64,000 nucleotides of DNA, taken from Candidatus Limnocylindrales bacterium. GTDB lineage: Bacteria > Desulfobacterota > Binatia > UBA1149 > CAITLU01. Position 1 is the stretch's first letter, and every line of letters starts with the position of its first letter. Location of the stretch: positions 784,484-848,483 of the forward strand of contig DASPNR010000042.1 of NCBI GenBank assembly GCA_035626395.1, written 5' to 3'. The notes beneath the pieces were generated by a model. That model was not told the DNA's origin, made no database searches, and saw only the letters and a list, made by a program, of their open reading frames with translations. A program made the position numbers and the translations under genes. Below, piece after piece: positions 8,239 through 17,836 of the stretch.

Positions 8239-10476
8239 GTGGCCGGAACGAGGATGACGGTTTCGCTCGAAGGCCTCGACCAGTATGCGGTCGGTATCGC
8301 TGCGGCGCTGGCCTTTCTGCAGCTGGCGGCGGCCTACGTCGCCTTCCGACTCGGTCGTCTGGTCGGTTACAAGAGGCTATGGATCGGCGCCGCCACCGGT
8401 CTGCTCCTGCTCGCCTGCTACAGCGCCCTGGAGACGTGGCAGCTTCTGCACGTTCCGACGCTCGCCCAACGCGAAGGCCTGGAGATGATCGTGGCGCTGA
8501 TCGGAACTGCCGCGCTGGCGCTGGGTCTTGCCGCGATGGAAGGGCCGCTGCGACGCACGCAGGCGCAGCAGGCACAGATGCGCGAGCATCAGGCGCGTCT
8601 GAACCTGCTCATCGATCAGCTTCCGGGCCAGGTCTGGACGACCGACGCCGAGGGACGGATGACGTTCATTCGCGGCCGCGGGCTTCAGAAGATGGGGATG
8701 TCGCCTCAGGAGCTCGAAGGCCGCAGCATCTTCGACATCTTCGCTCCGGCGGGCCTGGCAGAAGCAGCTCGTACCAGTCACGAAGCGGCCATCGGCGGGG
8801 AAACCGTCCCCTTCGTCATGCGCTACGGGCAGCATTCGTGGGAAGGTGCGCTGGCGCCGGTGCTCGACGACGCGGGCTGTCCGGTGGGCGTCGTCGGCGT
8901 ATCGATCGACGTCACCGCCAGGGAGGAAGCGGCGGCCGCCGCCGCCGCCAACGAGGAGCGCCTCAACGCCATTCTCGACAACGCGCCGGCGCTCGTCTTC
9001 ATCAAGGACACCGAGGACCGCATCCTGCACTTCAACCGCCGGTGCGAGGAGCTGTTCGGCGTCTCGCGCGAGCACGCGGTGGGCCAACGCATCACGGACC
9101 TGGTGCCTGGCGACTTCAACGACGCCTTCGTCGAGAACGATCGCAAGGTTCTGGAGCAGGGCGTTCCCATGACGTTCGTCGAGACCGCGGAGCGCGACGG
9201 CGTGACGATGTCGTTCCTGTCGATCAAGTTTCCGCTGCGGCGTTCCGACGGCACCATCTACGGCATTTGCGGCATCGCCACCGACATCAGCGAGCGCATC
9301 GAAATGGAACAGGAGCTGCGCCGCAACCAGGCCCTGCTCGATGAAGCGCAGCAGATGGCGCGGCTCGGCAACTGGGAATGGGACGTCGTCAGCGGCCGCC
9401 GCTACTGGTCACCCGAGCTGTACCGCCTGCTCGGCTACGAACCGGACAGCGGCCCGCCGCCGACGTTCGAGTCGTACACCGAGCACGTGCCGGAGGAGGA
9501 TCGCGCGACATTGATGCAGAAGGCCAGCCGCGCGCATCTGCACGGCCGCCCTTATTCGGTCGAGCATCGCATGCGCCGTGCGGACGGCCGCATGCTGTGG
9601 GTGCTGGCCAAGGGGCGACTGGAGCGCGACGCAGACGGCACGCCGCTACGGATGTACGGCTTCATCCAGGACATCACCGAATCCAAGAGCGCCGCCGAAG
9701 AGATTGCCGCGCTCAACACCCGCCTCGAAGACCGCGTTCGCCAGCGGACGATGCAGCTCGAGGATGCGCTCAAGCAGCTGGGCAGCTTCACCTATGCCGT
9801 CTCGCACGACCTGCGCCAGCCCCTGCGGGCGATCGCGGGCCGCCTGTCGTTGTTGCGCGAGGACGAAGCCGAGCGTCTCTCCCCGCAAGCCCGCGAGCAC
9901 GTCGAGCGCGTCCAGCAGGCGGCGCTGCGCATGGACGCGTTGATCGCCGACCTGCTGTCGCTGTCGCGCGTCAGCTACGGCGCGCTGCGGCGAGAGCCGC
10001 TCGACGTCAGCGACATGGCGCGCGACGTCGTTGCCGAGCTGACGGCGACCGAGCCGGAGCGCAAAGTGGAGTGGCACATCGAGGACGGCATGCGCGCGGT
10101 GGCCGACCGCGGGCTCGTTCGCATCGTGTTGCAGAACCTGATCGGCAACGCATTCAAGTTCACGCGCCGCTGCGATGTCGCGCACATCGCCGTTTGCCGG
10201 GAGAAGGTCGATGGCGAAACGGCATTCGTGGTGCGTGATGACGGCGTCGGCTTCGACGAAGCGCATGCGGCGCACCTGTTCGAACCCTTCCAGCGCCTGC
10301 ACGAGAGTACGGAATTCGAAGGAACAGGCGTCGGTCTTGCGACGGTGGCTCGGATCGTGGGCCGTCACGGCGGCTGGATCCGCGCCTCCGGCACGCCGGG
10401 CAAAGGCGCCACGCTTCGCTTCACGCTGCCCGACAGCGCCGACAGCGTCCCCGCCCTCGACATCCCCTCCGCTTGA
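8239..10476 (+). CDS. Membrane-anchored PAS sensor histidine kinase
   Basis: A 745-residue protein with two or three N-terminal transmembrane helices (residues ~15-105) and three successive PAS domains (~120-235, 240-365, 370-490). These are followed by a coiled-coil linker and a HisKA dimerisation domain with SHDLRQPLRAI (phospho-accepting His ~523). The HATPase domain has NLIGNAFKF, DDGVGF and GTGVGLATVARI boxes. It resembles bacteriophytochrome-type or PAS/PAC hybrid kinases without a receiver. No response regulator gene is adjacent, so it is an orphan kinase. GTG at 8239 and ATG at 8254 are both possible starts; the latter directly follows GAGG. It begins 14 bp after the serine hydrolase stop. 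Confidence 0.88.
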   Translation: MAGTRMTVSLEGLDQYAVGIAAALAFLQLAAAYVAFRLGRLVGYKRLWIGAATGLLLLACYSALETWQLLHVPTLAQREGLEMIVALIGTAALALGLAAMEGPLRRTQAQQAQMREHQARLNLLIDQLPGQVWTTDAEGRMTFIRGRGLQKMGMSPQELEGRSIFDIFAPAGLAEAARTSHEAAIGGETVPFVMRYGQHSWEGALAPVLDDAGCPVGVVGVSIDVTAREEAAAAAAANEERLNAILDNAPALVFIKDTEDRILHFNRRCEELFGVSREHAVGQRITDLVPGDFNDAFVENDRKVLEQGVPMTFVETAERDGVTMSFLSIKFPLRRSDGTIYGICGIATDISERIEMEQELRRNQALLDEAQQMARLGNWEWDVVSGRRYWSPELYRLLGYEPDSGPPPTFESYTEHVPEEDRATLMQKASRAHLHGRPYSVEHRMRRADGRMLWVLAKGRLERDADGTPLRMYGFIQDITESKSAAEEIAALNTRLEDRVRQRTMQLEDALKQLGSFTYAVSHDLRQPLRAIAGRLSLLREDEAERLSPQAREHVERVQQAALRMDALIADLLSLSRVSYGALRREPLDVSDMARDVVAELTATEPERKVEWHIEDGMRAVADRGLVRIVLQNLIGNAFKFTRRCDVAHIAVCREKVDGETAFVVRDDGVGFDEAHAAHLFEPFQRLHESTEFEGTGVGLATVARIVGRHGGWIRASGTPGKGATLRFTLPDSADSVPALDIPSA

Positions 10477-10478
10477 AC

Positions 10479-10528
10479 GGGGTCGGGTCCTGCGTTTGAG
10501 CATCCGCCCGAACGCGAGACCTGACTCC
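10479..10528 (+). repeat. REP-like dispersed repeat with imperfect palindrome (copy A)
   Basis: The 28-bp core at 10479-10506 (begins GGGGTCGGGTC, contains TTTGAGCAT) matches 25 of 28 bases of 63691-63718 on the opposite strand. In this copy the core is the left half of a hairpin: GGGGTCGGGTC pairs imperfectly with GACCTGACTCC (10518-10528), and GCGTT pairs with AACGC inside. It sits in the short gap between two convergent genes and may also end transcription. Confidence 0.6.
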
Positions 10529-10531
10529 TAG

Positions 10532-11704
10532 CTAGGCATCGAAAATTTCGGCGAGTCGCGCGCGGTGGTGGCTGCCGTCTCCGTAGAGGAACTGGTTGTG
10601 CTGGAGGCGCTTCACCCAGATGTGCACGTCGCACTCCCACGTGAAGCCGATGCCGCCGTGGAGCTGGATTGCGCGACCCGCCACGAACGCGGCCGCATCG
10701 GACGCAGCGGCCTTGGCCATTCGCGCGAGCCTCTCGCCGTTTTCGGGCTCGTGATCGATTGCGCTGGCGGCCGCATACACGAGCGACCGCGCCCGGTCGA
10801 TCTCCACCATCATGTTGACGATCGGATGCTTGACCGCCTGGAAGAAGCCGATCGGCCGGTCGAACTGCTTGCGCGTTCGCGCGTACTCGGCCGTCGTCTG
10901 CAGCAGCCACTCGGCGCCGCCGCAAAGATCGGCGGCGACAATCGTCAGCAGCGCCGGTTCGGCGCGCCGCAAGGCCGCATCGGCCTGTGCGCCGCGTGCC
11001 ACGACCGCCTGCGCGGGCACCTCGACGTTGGAGAACACGACGCTCGCCTGATCGCGCGTCAAATCGACGATTCGATCGGGATCGATCGTCACTCCCGGCG
11101 CGTCGGCATCGACCACTGCCAGCACCGTCTCGTCGCCGCGCGCGGCGATCAGGAAGAAGCCGGCCTTGCGCGCATCCTGCACGAAATAGGACGTGCCCGA
11201 GAGCATGACGCCGCCGCTGCGATCCTGCGCGCGAACTGCCGTTTCCGAGACGTCCCACGCCGGGCTGTCGCCGCTGATGGCGAGGCTTGCCGCGCTGCCC
11301 GAGGCGATGCGCGCGAGCGCGCCCGCGGCAGCGGCGCCGTCCGGGCCGGCCGCCGCGCTCGCGGCCTTCAGCACCTCGGCCGTGCAGAAAGTCGACACCA
11401 GAGGCGAGGGCAGCGCGGCGCGGCCCGCTTCTTCCGCGAGCGCTGCCACGGCAACCAGTCCCATGCCGGCGCCGCCCGCTTCGGCCGGCACGCCAAGTCC
11501 GGTCCATCCCAGCTCGGTCGCCGACGCCCACAGCTTCTGGTCCCAGTACACCGGCTGCGTGGCGCTCTCGTAAGCCTCGTGATGATCGCGCGCGACGAGG
11601 GCGCGCAGCTTGTCCACGGGCAGGTTGTCCTTGAGAAAGCGGCGCGCCTGGTCGCGCACCATCTGTTCGTCCTGACCAAACCCGAAATCCCTGGGCTGTG
11701 CCAT
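10532..11704 (-). CDS. Acyl-CoA dehydrogenase (second subunit of a pair)
   Basis: A 390-residue flavoprotein of the acyl-CoA dehydrogenase family. The ATG at 11704 has a strong ribosome-binding site (GGGAGGA) upstream and starts MAQPRDFGFGQDEQ. It shows the helical N-terminal domain, a divergent FAD-binding middle domain and a C-terminal AIQLHGGIGFTWECDVHIWVK segment that carries a Glu near the position of the family's catalytic base. It begins 14 bp after the stop of the next acyl-CoA dehydrogenase gene. Paired genes like this are known to encode alpha2-beta2 enzymes, for example the actinobacterial ChsE/FadE types that act on steroid side chains. The substrate here is unknown. Confidence 0.85.
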   Translation of the reverse strand: MAQPRDFGFGQDEQMVRDQARRFLKDNLPVDKLRALVARDHHEAYESATQPVYWDQKLWASATELGWTGLGVPAEAGGAGMGLVAVAALAEEAGRAALPSPLVSTFCTAEVLKAASAAAGPDGAAAAGALARIASGSAASLAISGDSPAWDVSETAVRAQDRSGGVMLSGTSYFVQDARKAGFFLIAARGDETVLAVVDADAPGVTIDPDRIVDLTRDQASVVFSNVEVPAQAVVARGAQADAALRRAEPALLTIVAADLCGGAEWLLQTTAEYARTRKQFDRPIGFFQAVKHPIVNMMVEIDRARSLVYAAASAIDHEPENGERLARMAKAAASDAAAFVAGRAIQLHGGIGFTWECDVHIWVKRLQHNQFLYGDGSHHRARLAEIFDA

Positions 11705-11718
11705 GGCCGCGGTCCTCC

Positions 11719-12930
<1,212 letters not shown>

Positions 12931-13027
12931 CGCATGCTCCTGAAAAGCGATCGCCGCGGCTGGTACGTCGCGGCGATCGCAATCTAGGGAGCCGAGGCCG
13001 GAAAGCCAACCTCAGGAACGCGAAGGA

Positions 13028-13579
13028 TCAGGGACAGGGGAACGCGCAGGCGCTCGCGCCTGGCACCGCAATGCAGAACTGGCCGGCCGGGCATTGGGTG
13101 TCGCTGACGCAGCCCGGTGTCGTAGCTCCAGCCTGGCTGACGCACGCGGTGCCTCCGCCGGAGTACGAGGCGCACACGCCATCCCCGCACGAACCGCACG
13201 GCATCAGTGGCGTCGAGCAGCTCGGCGGACCGGTCGTGCCGGTCTTCTGCCGCAGGACTTCCTCGGCGACGAATGCATCGACGTCGGCCTCGACGCTTGC
13301 GGCGTCGCCATCGGAGACGCAGCCGCCTCGCTCCTCGGCTTTGGCGAAGGAACTGTTGAATTTTTCCTCGGCCTTGGCGTTGCACTCGGGGTCGGCCGAC
13401 GGCTCCTCCTTCTGGATCGCCTTGGCCTCGCACTTCAGCTTGGCGCTGGTCTTCTTGCCGATGGCCTTGAGCTTGCTCGACGCGCACTTGCGCTCGGCCT
13501 TGTCCAGGGTCTGCGCGCTTGCCGGCAGCGCAGAAACGAGCATGAGGCAGGTCAGAATCGTAACGGTGCGAATCATCAT
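13028..13579 (-). CDS. Small secreted Cys-rich protein with a Lys/Cys helical domain (paralogue 1)
   Basis: The ATG at 13579 has an excellent ribosome-binding site (GAGGAGG) and opens a 183-residue protein with a signal peptide ending PASAQ. Residues ~24-110 form a charged helical domain with the spacing AE.KCASSKLKAIGKK..AKLKCEAKAI, then DPECNAKAEEKF and GGCVSDGDAA. The C-terminal ~70 residues are a Cys-rich region ending DTQCPAGQFCIAV...CAFPCP. It is about 60% identical by eye to the gene upstream, with a 23-bp gap, so it is a tandem duplicate. I do not recognise a function; secretion and disulfide formation are likely. Confidence 0.8.
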   Translation of the reverse strand: MMIRTVTILTCLMLVSALPASAQTLDKAERKCASSKLKAIGKKTSAKLKCEAKAIQKEEPSADPECNAKAEEKFNSSFAKAEERGGCVSDGDAASVEADVDAFVAEEVLRQKTGTTGPPSCSTPLMPCGSCGDGVCASYSGGGTACVSQAGATTPGCVSDTQCPAGQFCIAVPGASACAFPCP

Positions 13580-13602
13580 GGCTGCTCCTCCTCTGCCTTG
13601 CG

Positions 13603-14157
13603 TCACGGACATGGGAAGGCGCACGCGCTGATGCCGGAAGCCGCAAAACAGTGCATGCCGTCGGGACACTGCGAATCGCTGGTGCACGGGGTCGTGACCG
13701 CGCCGCTGCTCTGCGCGCACGCATTGCCGCCGCCGGACCAGGCGGCACAGACGCCGCTGCCGCAGGAGCCGCACGAGGTGCCGGGCGTCCCGCACGACGG
13801 CGGAGCGTCGGGGGCGCCAGTCTCCTGGTTCGCCGTCTGTTCCGCGACGAACGAGTCGACGTTGGCCTCGACGGCCGCCGCATCGCCCTCGGAAACGCAC
13901 CCGCCCTTGGCTTCGGCCTTGGCGAACGCCTTGAGGAACTTCTCCTCGGCTTTTGCAATGCACTCCGGATCAGGTTCGGCCAGCTCTTTCTTGATGGCCG
14001 TGGCTTCGCACTTCAGCTTGGCCTTGGCTTTCTTTCCGGTGGCCTTGAGCTTGGCGGCTGCGCACGCGCTTTCGGCGTCGTCGAGGGTCTGCGCATGGAC
14101 GGGCAGGGCCGTCGCGACCACCAGGCTCGCGAGAATCGCGATCAGATGGAACGACAT
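13603..14157 (-). CDS. Small secreted Cys-rich protein with a Lys/Cys helical domain (paralogue 2)
   Basis: A 184-residue paralogue of the preceding entry with the same architecture: signal peptide (LASLVVATALPVHAQ), a helical domain (AESACAAAKLKATGKKAKAK, KCEATAIKKE, DPECIAKAEEKF, GGCVSEGDAAAVE) and a Cys-rich tail (SDSQCPDGMHCFAAS...CAFPCP). The start at 14157 follows AGAGGAGGAATCT. The helical pattern (a Cys, a run of evenly spaced Lys, then a Lys-Cys pair) recurs at the N-terminus of the secreted proteins at 42842 and 46341, so it may be a stand-alone version of a general module. Function unknown. Confidence 0.8.
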   Translation of the reverse strand: MSFHLIAILASLVVATALPVHAQTLDDAESACAAAKLKATGKKAKAKLKCEATAIKKELAEPDPECIAKAEEKFLKAFAKAEAKGGCVSEGDAAAVEANVDSFVAEQTANQETGAPDAPPSCGTPGTSCGSCGSGVCAAWSGGGNACAQSSGAVTTPCTSDSQCPDGMHCFAASGISACAFPCP

Positions 14158-14403
14158 AGATTCCTCCTCTTTGCTCGCCGCCCGCAGGGCGGCGATGTCA
14201 TCTTGGAGGGTGAAGCAGAAAGCGTCTGTAGTGTTCGCCGTTGCGATGCGAAATTTCCGCAGGCGGGGGCAACGAAGACGCGACGCTCGCACAAAAGGTC
14301 TCCGCCGAGCGTGTCGCGCCCACGAGGCGGATAGAGAGTGGCCGACACGCAGGCGCAGCCTTGGACTGATGCCGCGTAGCGCAGCCGCGCAGTGGGTGCG
14401 CCC

Positions 14404-15015
14404 TCAGGCGTTCTGCGGCGGCGGGAAGTTGTGGTGGAACTCCTCCTTGGTGTTGACGCGCGGGAATTCGGCGTCCGGAACCGGAAGATTCAGGGCGCGG
14501 CACAGCGGCGCCCAGCCCTGCTTTGCCGTCCATTCAACCAGCCGCTTCGGATCGGCCGTGGCCAACACGTGCGCATTGTGGCGCTTGTATGCGGAGATGC
14601 ATTCCTCGCGGTTGCCGAGATCGGTCGTGAAATGCCGGCCGAACATTGCGTCCAGCATTTCGCGCCACGGTCCCTGCGCGGCAGCGGCGGTGGGAAAAAT
14701 CGTCGAGCTCGCGCTTTCCCACCATGATTCGGGGTCGCGGTTGGAGTGCACGATGATCGCATCGGGGAAAGCTGCGGCGATCGGCTCCCAGAAGGCGGCG
14801 ACGGGCCAGTCCACCGCCGCGCGGTAGCCTTCGAACAGGCGGCGCCAGTCCGGCAGCTTTCCAAGTGCGGCCTGGTGCCAGACCGGGATGTGCTCGGGAT
14901 GCTCGATCACTTCGGCCATGTGGTAGCAGGGGCCGCCAAGGAGCTGCTCGAGCGCGAGCTTGAGGGACATGGTTCCGGTGCGACCGAGGCCGGCACCGAC
15001 GACTCTCAGCGACAT
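14404..15015 (-). CDS. Sulfotransferase family protein
   Basis: A 203-residue protein that starts at MSLRVVGAGLGRTGT. Its GAGLGRTGTMSLKLAL loop at residues 7-22 is the 5'-phosphosulfate-binding P-loop of PAPS-dependent sulfotransferases of the Sulfotransfer_4 type. Other family landmarks are GPCYHMAEVIEHPEH, the VDWPVAAFWEP block and HSNRDPESWWES, the 3'-phosphate-binding region. It would transfer sulfate to an unknown acceptor in the cytoplasm. It lies 66 bp downstream of lpd on the same strand and could be transcribed with the sucAB-lpd operon, although no functional link is obvious. Confidence 0.85.
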   Translation of the reverse strand: MSLRVVGAGLGRTGTMSLKLALEQLLGGPCYHMAEVIEHPEHIPVWHQAALGKLPDWRRLFEGYRAAVDWPVAAFWEPIAAAFPDAIIVHSNRDPESWWESASSTIFPTAAAAQGPWREMLDAMFGRHFTTDLGNREECISAYKRHNAHVLATADPKRLVEWTAKQGWAPLCRALNLPVPDAEFPRVNTKEEFHHNFPPPQNA

Positions 15016-15081
15016 GGTACGGCAATACCTGAAGCGGCCGCGCGGGGCACGCAAGCGTGCCGACGTGGCGGCTCGAGGCGC

Positions 15082-16482
15082 TCAGATGTGGATCGGCCGC
15101 CCGTCCACCGCCAGCGCAGCTTCCTTCATGGCCTCGGCCAGCGTCGGATGCGCGTGCACGGAGCGCGCGATGTCCTCGGCACTGGCGGCGAACTCCATCG
15201 CCACGGCCGCCTCGGCGATCATCTCGGAGGCGTAGGGGCCGACGATGTGCACGCCCAGCACGGTGTCGGTCCTGGCATCGGCGATGATGCGGACCTGGCC
15301 TTCGGTCTCGCCCATGCACTTGGCGCGCGGCGTGGCCTGGAACGGGAACGTTCCCACCTTGACCTCGCAACCGGCGGCCTTGGCCGCTTCCTCGCTCATG
15401 CCGACAATGGCCAACTCGGGCCAGGTGTAGACGATGCCGGGAATCGCATCGTAGTTGACGTGGCCTGCCACGCCGGCCATGCGTTCGACGCAGGCGATGC
15501 CTTCCTCGCTCGCCTTGTGCGCGAGCATGGGGCCGGCGATGACATCGCCGATGGCAAAGATGCCGCCAACGCTGGTCTCGAAGTGCTTGCCGACCTTGAC
15601 GCGACCGCGCTCGTCGGTCTCCACGCCGATGTCGGGGAGGCCGAGGTCGGCCGTGTACGCCTTGCGCCCGACGGCGACCAGGACGACGTCGTAGGAATCG
15701 GTGGAGGACTTTCCGTCCTTGCCCTCGATCGTGGCCTTCACCGACTTCCCGACAACCTCCACCGACTTGGCGCTGGTCTGCAGGAGGATCTCCATCCCCT
15801 GCTTCTTGAGCGAGCGCTCCAGCATCTGTGCGCTGCGCTTGTCGGAGCCCGGCACGATCTGATCCATCAGCTCGACGACGCGCACCTGACTGCCCAGGCG
15901 CAGCCATACCGACCCCATCTCCAGCCCGATGGCGCCACCGCCGACCACCAGCATCTTGCCCGGCACCTTGTCCAGGCTCAGCGCTTCGGTCGAAGAAAGG
16001 ATGCGCTTGCCGTCGAAGCGCATGTGCGGAAGCTCCACGGGCATGCTGCCGGTGGCGATGAGAATGCGCCTGCTTTCGATCTGTCCGGCGCTTTCGCCGC
16101 TGATCTCGATCAGCGTGGACGACTTCAGGCGCGCCTTGCCGTGCCAGACGTCGATCTTGTTCTTCTTCATCAGGCCGGCCACGCCGCGCGTCAGCCCTTC
16201 GACGACCTCGCGCTTGCGCTTCATCATCGCTTCCAGGTCCAGCTCGACTCCCGACAGCTTGATGCCGTGCTTGTCCAGGCCATGGCTGGCGCGAGCGAAC
16301 AGCTCCGAAGACTCGAGCAGCGCCTTGCTGGGAATGCAGCCGACGTTCAGGCACGTGCCGCCAAGAGCGGGGTCTTTCTCGACGATGGCCGTCTTCATGC
16401 CGAGCTGCGACGCGCGGATGGCGGCCTGATAGCCGCCAGGGCCCGCGCCGATGACGACGAGATCGTAACTCTGCTTTGCCAA
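15082..16482 (-). CDS. lpdA: Dihydrolipoyl dehydrogenase (E3)
   Basis: A 466-residue FAD/NAD disulfide oxidoreductase. The N-terminal VVIGAGPGGYQAAIRA is the FAD dinucleotide-binding motif, GGTCLNVGCIPSK holds the redox-active Cys44/Cys49 pair, VVGGGAIGLEMGSVW is the NAD motif, and HAHPTLAEAMKEAAL near the C-terminus carries the catalytic His-Glu pair. E3 re-oxidises the dihydrolipoyl arm of E2 and passes electrons to NAD+. It sits directly downstream of sucB, so its main role is probably in the 2-oxoglutarate dehydrogenase complex, although E3 is commonly shared with other complexes. Confidence 0.97.
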   Translation of the reverse strand: MAKQSYDLVVIGAGPGGYQAAIRASQLGMKTAIVEKDPALGGTCLNVGCIPSKALLESSELFARASHGLDKHGIKLSGVELDLEAMMKRKREVVEGLTRGVAGLMKKNKIDVWHGKARLKSSTLIEISGESAGQIESRRILIATGSMPVELPHMRFDGKRILSSTEALSLDKVPGKMLVVGGGAIGLEMGSVWLRLGSQVRVVELMDQIVPGSDKRSAQMLERSLKKQGMEILLQTSAKSVEVVGKSVKATIEGKDGKSSTDSYDVVLVAVGRKAYTADLGLPDIGVETDERGRVKVGKHFETSVGGIFAIGDVIAGPMLAHKASEEGIACVERMAGVAGHVNYDAIPGIVYTWPELAIVGMSEEAAKAAGCEVKVGTFPFQATPRAKCMGETEGQVRIIADARTDTVLGVHIVGPYASEMIAEAAVAMEFAASAEDIARSVHAHPTLAEAMKEAALAVDGRPIHI

Positions 16483-16504
16483 GGTGCGCCTCCGCGCGTC
16501 GGTG

Positions 16505-17836
16505 TCAGATTTCGAGCAGCATGCGGCCGGTGTCCTCGAGCCGCTCCTTGACGCGCACCAGGAAGGTCACGGCTTCGCGGCCGTCGACGATGCGATGATC
16601 GTAGGAGAGGGCCACGTACATCATCGGCCGCACCACGATCTGGTCGCCCACCACCACCGGCCGCTTCTCGATCTTGTGCATGCCGAGGATGCCGCTCTGC
16701 GGCGGATTCAGGATCGGCGTCGACAGCAGCGAGCCGAAGACGCCGCCGTTGGAGATCGTGAAGGTGCCGCCCGAGAGGTCTTCGATGCCGAGCTTGTTCT
16801 CGCGGGCGAGCCCCGCCAGGCGCGCGATCTCGCGTTCCAGATCCGCCATGCTCATCAGGTCCGCGTTGCGCACGACCGGCACCACCAGGCCGCGATCGGT
16901 CGAGGCCGCAATGCCGAGGTGGACCCTCTTGCTGTAGACGATGTCGTCGCCCTCGATGCGCGCTCCCACCACGGGCACGTCGCGCAGCGCCAGCACGCAG
17001 GCTCGCGCGAACAGCGACATGAAGCCGAGCCCGATGCCGTGCGCCTTCTGGAACGCGTCCTTGTGGCGCGCACGCAGCTCCATGGCCGAGCTCATGTCGA
17101 TCTCGTTGAACGTGGTCAGGATCGCGGCCGTGTGCTGCGCCTGCACGAGGCGATCCGCGATGGTGCGGCGAAGGCGCGTCATGCGCACGCGCTCTTCCTC
17201 GTCGGTAGCCGCCGGTGCCGGGCGCGGCGCGGCCGGGGCCTTGGCCTGAACGGGAGCCGCCGGCGCAGCCTGTGCCGAAGCCGCGCCGGCCGCCGGCTCG
17301 TGCGTCAGCATGTCGGACTTGGTCACGCGACCACCCGGGCCCGTGGCCGCGACGGTGGATGGATCGATGCCGCGCTCTTCGGCAACGCGCCTGGCTGCCG
17401 GACCGAGGCGCGGTTCGTTGGCGGTTGCCGCGTTGTCCGCGATCGCCTGCTCGGCCTCGGCCGCCTGCGCGGGACTGGCCGGCGCGTCGCCTTCGGACGA
17501 GGAGGGCGCCATCGTTTCCTTGACCGGCTGCGAGGTCGCGGCCGACGGAGCCTTGGCGGCGGCGGCCTTCGATGTCCTGCGTTCCCTGGCGGCGCCCGCG
17601 CCGTCCGCCTCGATCGTCGCCAGCACTTCGCCGACGACGGCCGTGGCGCCTTCCTGCTTGAGGATGCGCAGGACACCGGCGGCAGGCGCGGGAATCTCGA
17701 CCGTGGTCTTGTCGGTCTCCAGCTCGAGCAGGATCTCGTCGGTGGCCACCGACTCGCCGTCGGCCTTGAGCCAACGCAGGATCTCGCCTTCGCTGACCGA
17801 TTCTCCGAGCTGCGGGACTACGACCTCAACCGGCAT
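16505..17836 (-). CDS. sucB: Dihydrolipoyllysine-residue succinyltransferase (E2 of 2-oxoglutarate dehydrogenase)
   Basis: A 443-residue E2 with one lipoyl domain (ELETDKTTVEIPAP, lipoyl Lys43) and a long Ala/Pro-rich linker. A peripheral-subunit-binding domain (GPAARRVAEERGIDPSTV) follows, then a second flexible linker and the catalytic acyltransferase domain ending YDHRIVDGREAVTFL (His414, Asp418). It passes the succinyl group from E1 to CoA in the TCA cycle. The start overlaps the end of sucA by 11 bp, so the two are translationally coupled, and lpd follows after 22 bp. Confidence 0.96.
   Translation of the reverse strand: MPVEVVVPQLGESVSEGEILRWLKADGESVATDEILLELETDKTTVEIPAPAAGVLRILKQEGATAVVGEVLATIEADGAGAARERRTSKAAAAKAPSAATSQPVKETMAPSSSEGDAPASPAQAAEAEQAIADNAATANEPRLGPAARRVAEERGIDPSTVAATGPGGRVTKSDMLTHEPAAGAASAQAAPAAPVQAKAPAAPRPAPAATDEEERVRMTRLRRTIADRLVQAQHTAAILTTFNEIDMSSAMELRARHKDAFQKAHGIGLGFMSLFARACVLALRDVPVVGARIEGDDIVYSKRVHLGIAASTDRGLVVPVVRNADLMSMADLEREIARLAGLARENKLGIEDLSGGTFTISNGGVFGSLLSTPILNPPQSGILGMHKIEKRPVVVGDQIVVRPMMYVALSYDHRIVDGREAVTFLVRVKERLEDTGRMLLEI

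Noticed and set aside
14746..16551. 600-codon frame antisense to lpd
   Set aside because: Lpd is certain on the other strand. The antisense translation is His/Asp/Arg-rich without domains.
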